From a virus: DNA of 35,292 bases. The stretch lies in the IMG/VR virus record IMGVR_UViG_3300025853_000297, positions 1-35,292 of that record. One strand, 5' to 3'. The first letter of the stretch is position 1; the number at the start of each line of letters is the position of its first letter. The translations under genes were made by a program, and so were the position numbers. This document shows, in pieces, positions 34,454 through 35,292 of this stretch. The notes under the pieces were generated by a model. It had not been told where the DNA came from and ran no database searches. It saw only the letters and a list, made by a program, of their open reading frames with translations.

Positions 34454-34684
34454 TTAAGACTTCTTTCCTTTAGCTTTTTTAGCATAGTTTGGATCCTTAC
34501 AGTATTTGGAAGCCGCCATGTTCGCGTATGCACTTGGATAAGTGTCAAAGGTGCGCTTCGCCCATGCTTTTCCGGCAGGGCAGATTTTACTACCTTTACT
34601 TTTAGAAGAAGCTTCTCCACCTTTTCGGAAATAAGTTAAACCCCTTGGCGTTTTATTGCTTATTGAGCGCTTGGACATTGCCAT
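34454..34684 (-). CDS. Small basic conserved phage protein with CPAGKAWAKRTF motif
   Basis: The 76 residues contain YFRKGGEASSKSKGSKICP (GG at 22-23, C35), then CPAGKAWAKRTFDTYPSAYA and ASKYCKDPNYAKK (C62). About a quarter of residues are Lys or Arg. The family is frequent in marine phages, usually beside the DUF6321-like gene, and has no assigned role. The ATG at 34684 has GGAG seven bases upstream and overlaps the end of the membrane-protein gene by 32 bp. Confidence 0.78.
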   Translation of the reverse strand: MAMSKRSISNKTPRGLTYFRKGGEASSKSKGSKICPAGKAWAKRTFDTYPSAYANMAASKYCKDPNYAKKAKGKKS

Positions 34685-34856
34685 AGGCTTTCTCCATCTC
34701 TAACTTTATGTACTCAATTTGAGAAGCCATCACTTCGGTGCGCTTGTCCACAGATATTAGTGTTTCTGTAGTCCAAGCCGCCCACGCATAGGTTACCGCC
34801 CCAATAAGCCCTAAACTCGTAGACAAAAGAATAATTATTAATGGGCGGTCTAACAT
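34653..34856 (-). CDS. Small membrane protein with N-terminal helix and coiled coil
   Basis: The protein is 67 residues from MLDRPLIIILLSTSLGLIGA. A single transmembrane helix (about 6-28, ending YAWAAW) is followed by a charged helical tail (VMASQIEYIKLEMEKAYGNV). The layout resembles the 77-aa protein in the lysis block, but the sequence is not obviously related. ATG at 34856 is chosen; a TTG two codons earlier is the alternative. It overlaps the upstream basic protein gene by seven bases and the downstream gene by 32. Confidence 0.68.
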   Translation of the reverse strand: MLDRPLIIILLSTSLGLIGAVTYAWAAWTTETLISVDKRTEVMASQIEYIKLEMEKAYGNVQALNKQ

Positions 34857-35146
34857 TTCCAACGCTTTCTAGCTTGTCTCAATCTTGAATTAGGATCTTT
34901 GGCTGCTTTTGGAAACTTTTTCATCTGTCCCGCAGAACGAGCACAGAATGACTTGCGGCGTTTTGCGTCCTTACTTCCTTCTTTAACCTTACCGGTTACC
35001 GCTGTCTGTAACTTTGAACCCGGATTTTTCTTGCGATACTCCTTTACGCCCTTTTCTGTCATACCCGCGCCAGACTTCGTCTTGCGGTAATTAGCCCCTT
35101 TGCCAGAGGTGGTACGACGTATGGGTTTCTCCTTTTTGGCAGCCAT
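34850..35146 (-). CDS. DUF6321-like basic phage protein
   Basis: The 98 residues show the conserved pattern GKGANYRKTKSGAGMTEKGV, RKKNPGSKLQTAVTGKVKEG and RRKSFCARSAGQMKKFPKAA, closing DPNSRLRQARKRWKC. I know this as a small protein family (DUF6321) very common in cyanophages and other marine phages, of unknown function. It is extremely basic, so nucleic-acid binding is plausible. It shares a base with the stop of the partial gene upstream (TAATG). Confidence 0.85.
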   Translation of the reverse strand: MAAKKEKPIRRTTSGKGANYRKTKSGAGMTEKGVKEYRKKNPGSKLQTAVTGKVKEGSKDAKRRKSFCARSAGQMKKFPKAAKDPNSRLRQARKRWKC

Positions 35147-35292
35147 TAAAGACTATCCCCATTGTTGATGTAGATAAACTCCATTGACGCGGAGACATTA
35201 AAGCTAACCGACCCAGAGGAAGAAAATGCTCTCATCTCTAAGTCTGTTTTTTCTGTGAACCTTAATGGAAAAGTATAAAACTGTTCGTGTGT
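35146..35292 (-). CDS. C-terminal end of a beta-rich structural protein (cut by window edge)
   Basis: The last 48 residues of a gene running in from the right are present: alternating hydrophobic/polar strands with FYTFPLRFTEKTDLEMRAF and SVSFNVSASMEFIYINNG, ending DSL. The composition fits a fibre, decoration or virion protein. The stop TAA shares its last base with the ATG of the DUF6321-like gene. The family cannot be assigned from this fragment. Confidence 0.6.
   Translation of the reverse strand, partial: THEQFYTFPLRFTEKTDLEMRAFSSSGSVSFNVSASMEFIYINNGDSL

Overview
This window is a piece of a double-stranded DNA phage genome, most likely a short-tailed (podovirus-like) marine phage of an alphaproteobacterial or other Gram-negative host. 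The reasons are: about 39 tightly packed genes that almost all run on the minus strand with ATGA, TAATG or TGATG junctions; two adaptor-type proteins and a nozzle-type tail protein of the P22 gp4/gp10 and T7 gp11/gp12 kind; very large internal-virion-like proteins; a GTA-type three-helix holin next to an M15 endopeptidase; and many small proteins that I recognise, from memory, as recurrent in uncultured seawater phages. The window contains no terminase, portal, major capsid protein, DNA or RNA polymerase, integrase, tRNA or CRISPR array, so it is an incomplete genome. Both ends cut through a gene.

Transcription runs mainly from right to left. Positions 35292-31425 hold the end of a beta-rich protein, several tiny lysine-rich proteins, an overlooked 53-residue repeat peptide (five copies of KMRGGGMVK), the adaptor proteins and small connector-type genes. 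Positions 31423-26366 are a fibre module: a frameshifted small virion protein, a 22-residue-repeat protein split by two compensating one-base indels, a large tail fibre with a C-terminal S74 self-cleaving chaperone, and a small ParB-like protein. Positions 26352-23585 are a lysis and small-membrane-protein block with an endolysin, a holin, several one- or two-helix proteins and an overlooked 54-residue secreted cysteine protein. A 15-bp hairpin and a consensus -10 element separate this block from the nozzle gene.

Positions 23476-5530 hold the tail nozzle, two small proteins and then six large structural proteins. These six are probably internal or ejected virion components. They carry alanine/glycine 11-residue repeats, glycine-zipper hydrophobic segments and, in five of the six, a recurring short GG motif. 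The last is a 932-residue polyvalent protein with an internal Tat-like motif, an ADP-ribosyltransferase-like domain and a lysozyme/transglycosylase-like domain.

Positions 4040-1 hold the replication genes: a protein of unknown function, an SSB-like protein with an acidic DDVPF tip, an archaeo-eukaryotic-type primase with a PriL-like cysteine domain, and a UvrD/Rep-like helicase cut by the window edge. One gene, an SNF2-type helicase at 4134-5582, runs on the plus strand. It diverges from the replication genes across overlapping promoters with a hairpin or operator, and its end overlaps the polyvalent gene tail-to-tail by 53 bp.

The most unusual themes are the shared GG motif linking the virion proteins with the KMRGGGMVK peptide, the polyvalent toxin/lysozyme protein, and the cluster of single-base lesions in two fibre-region genes.
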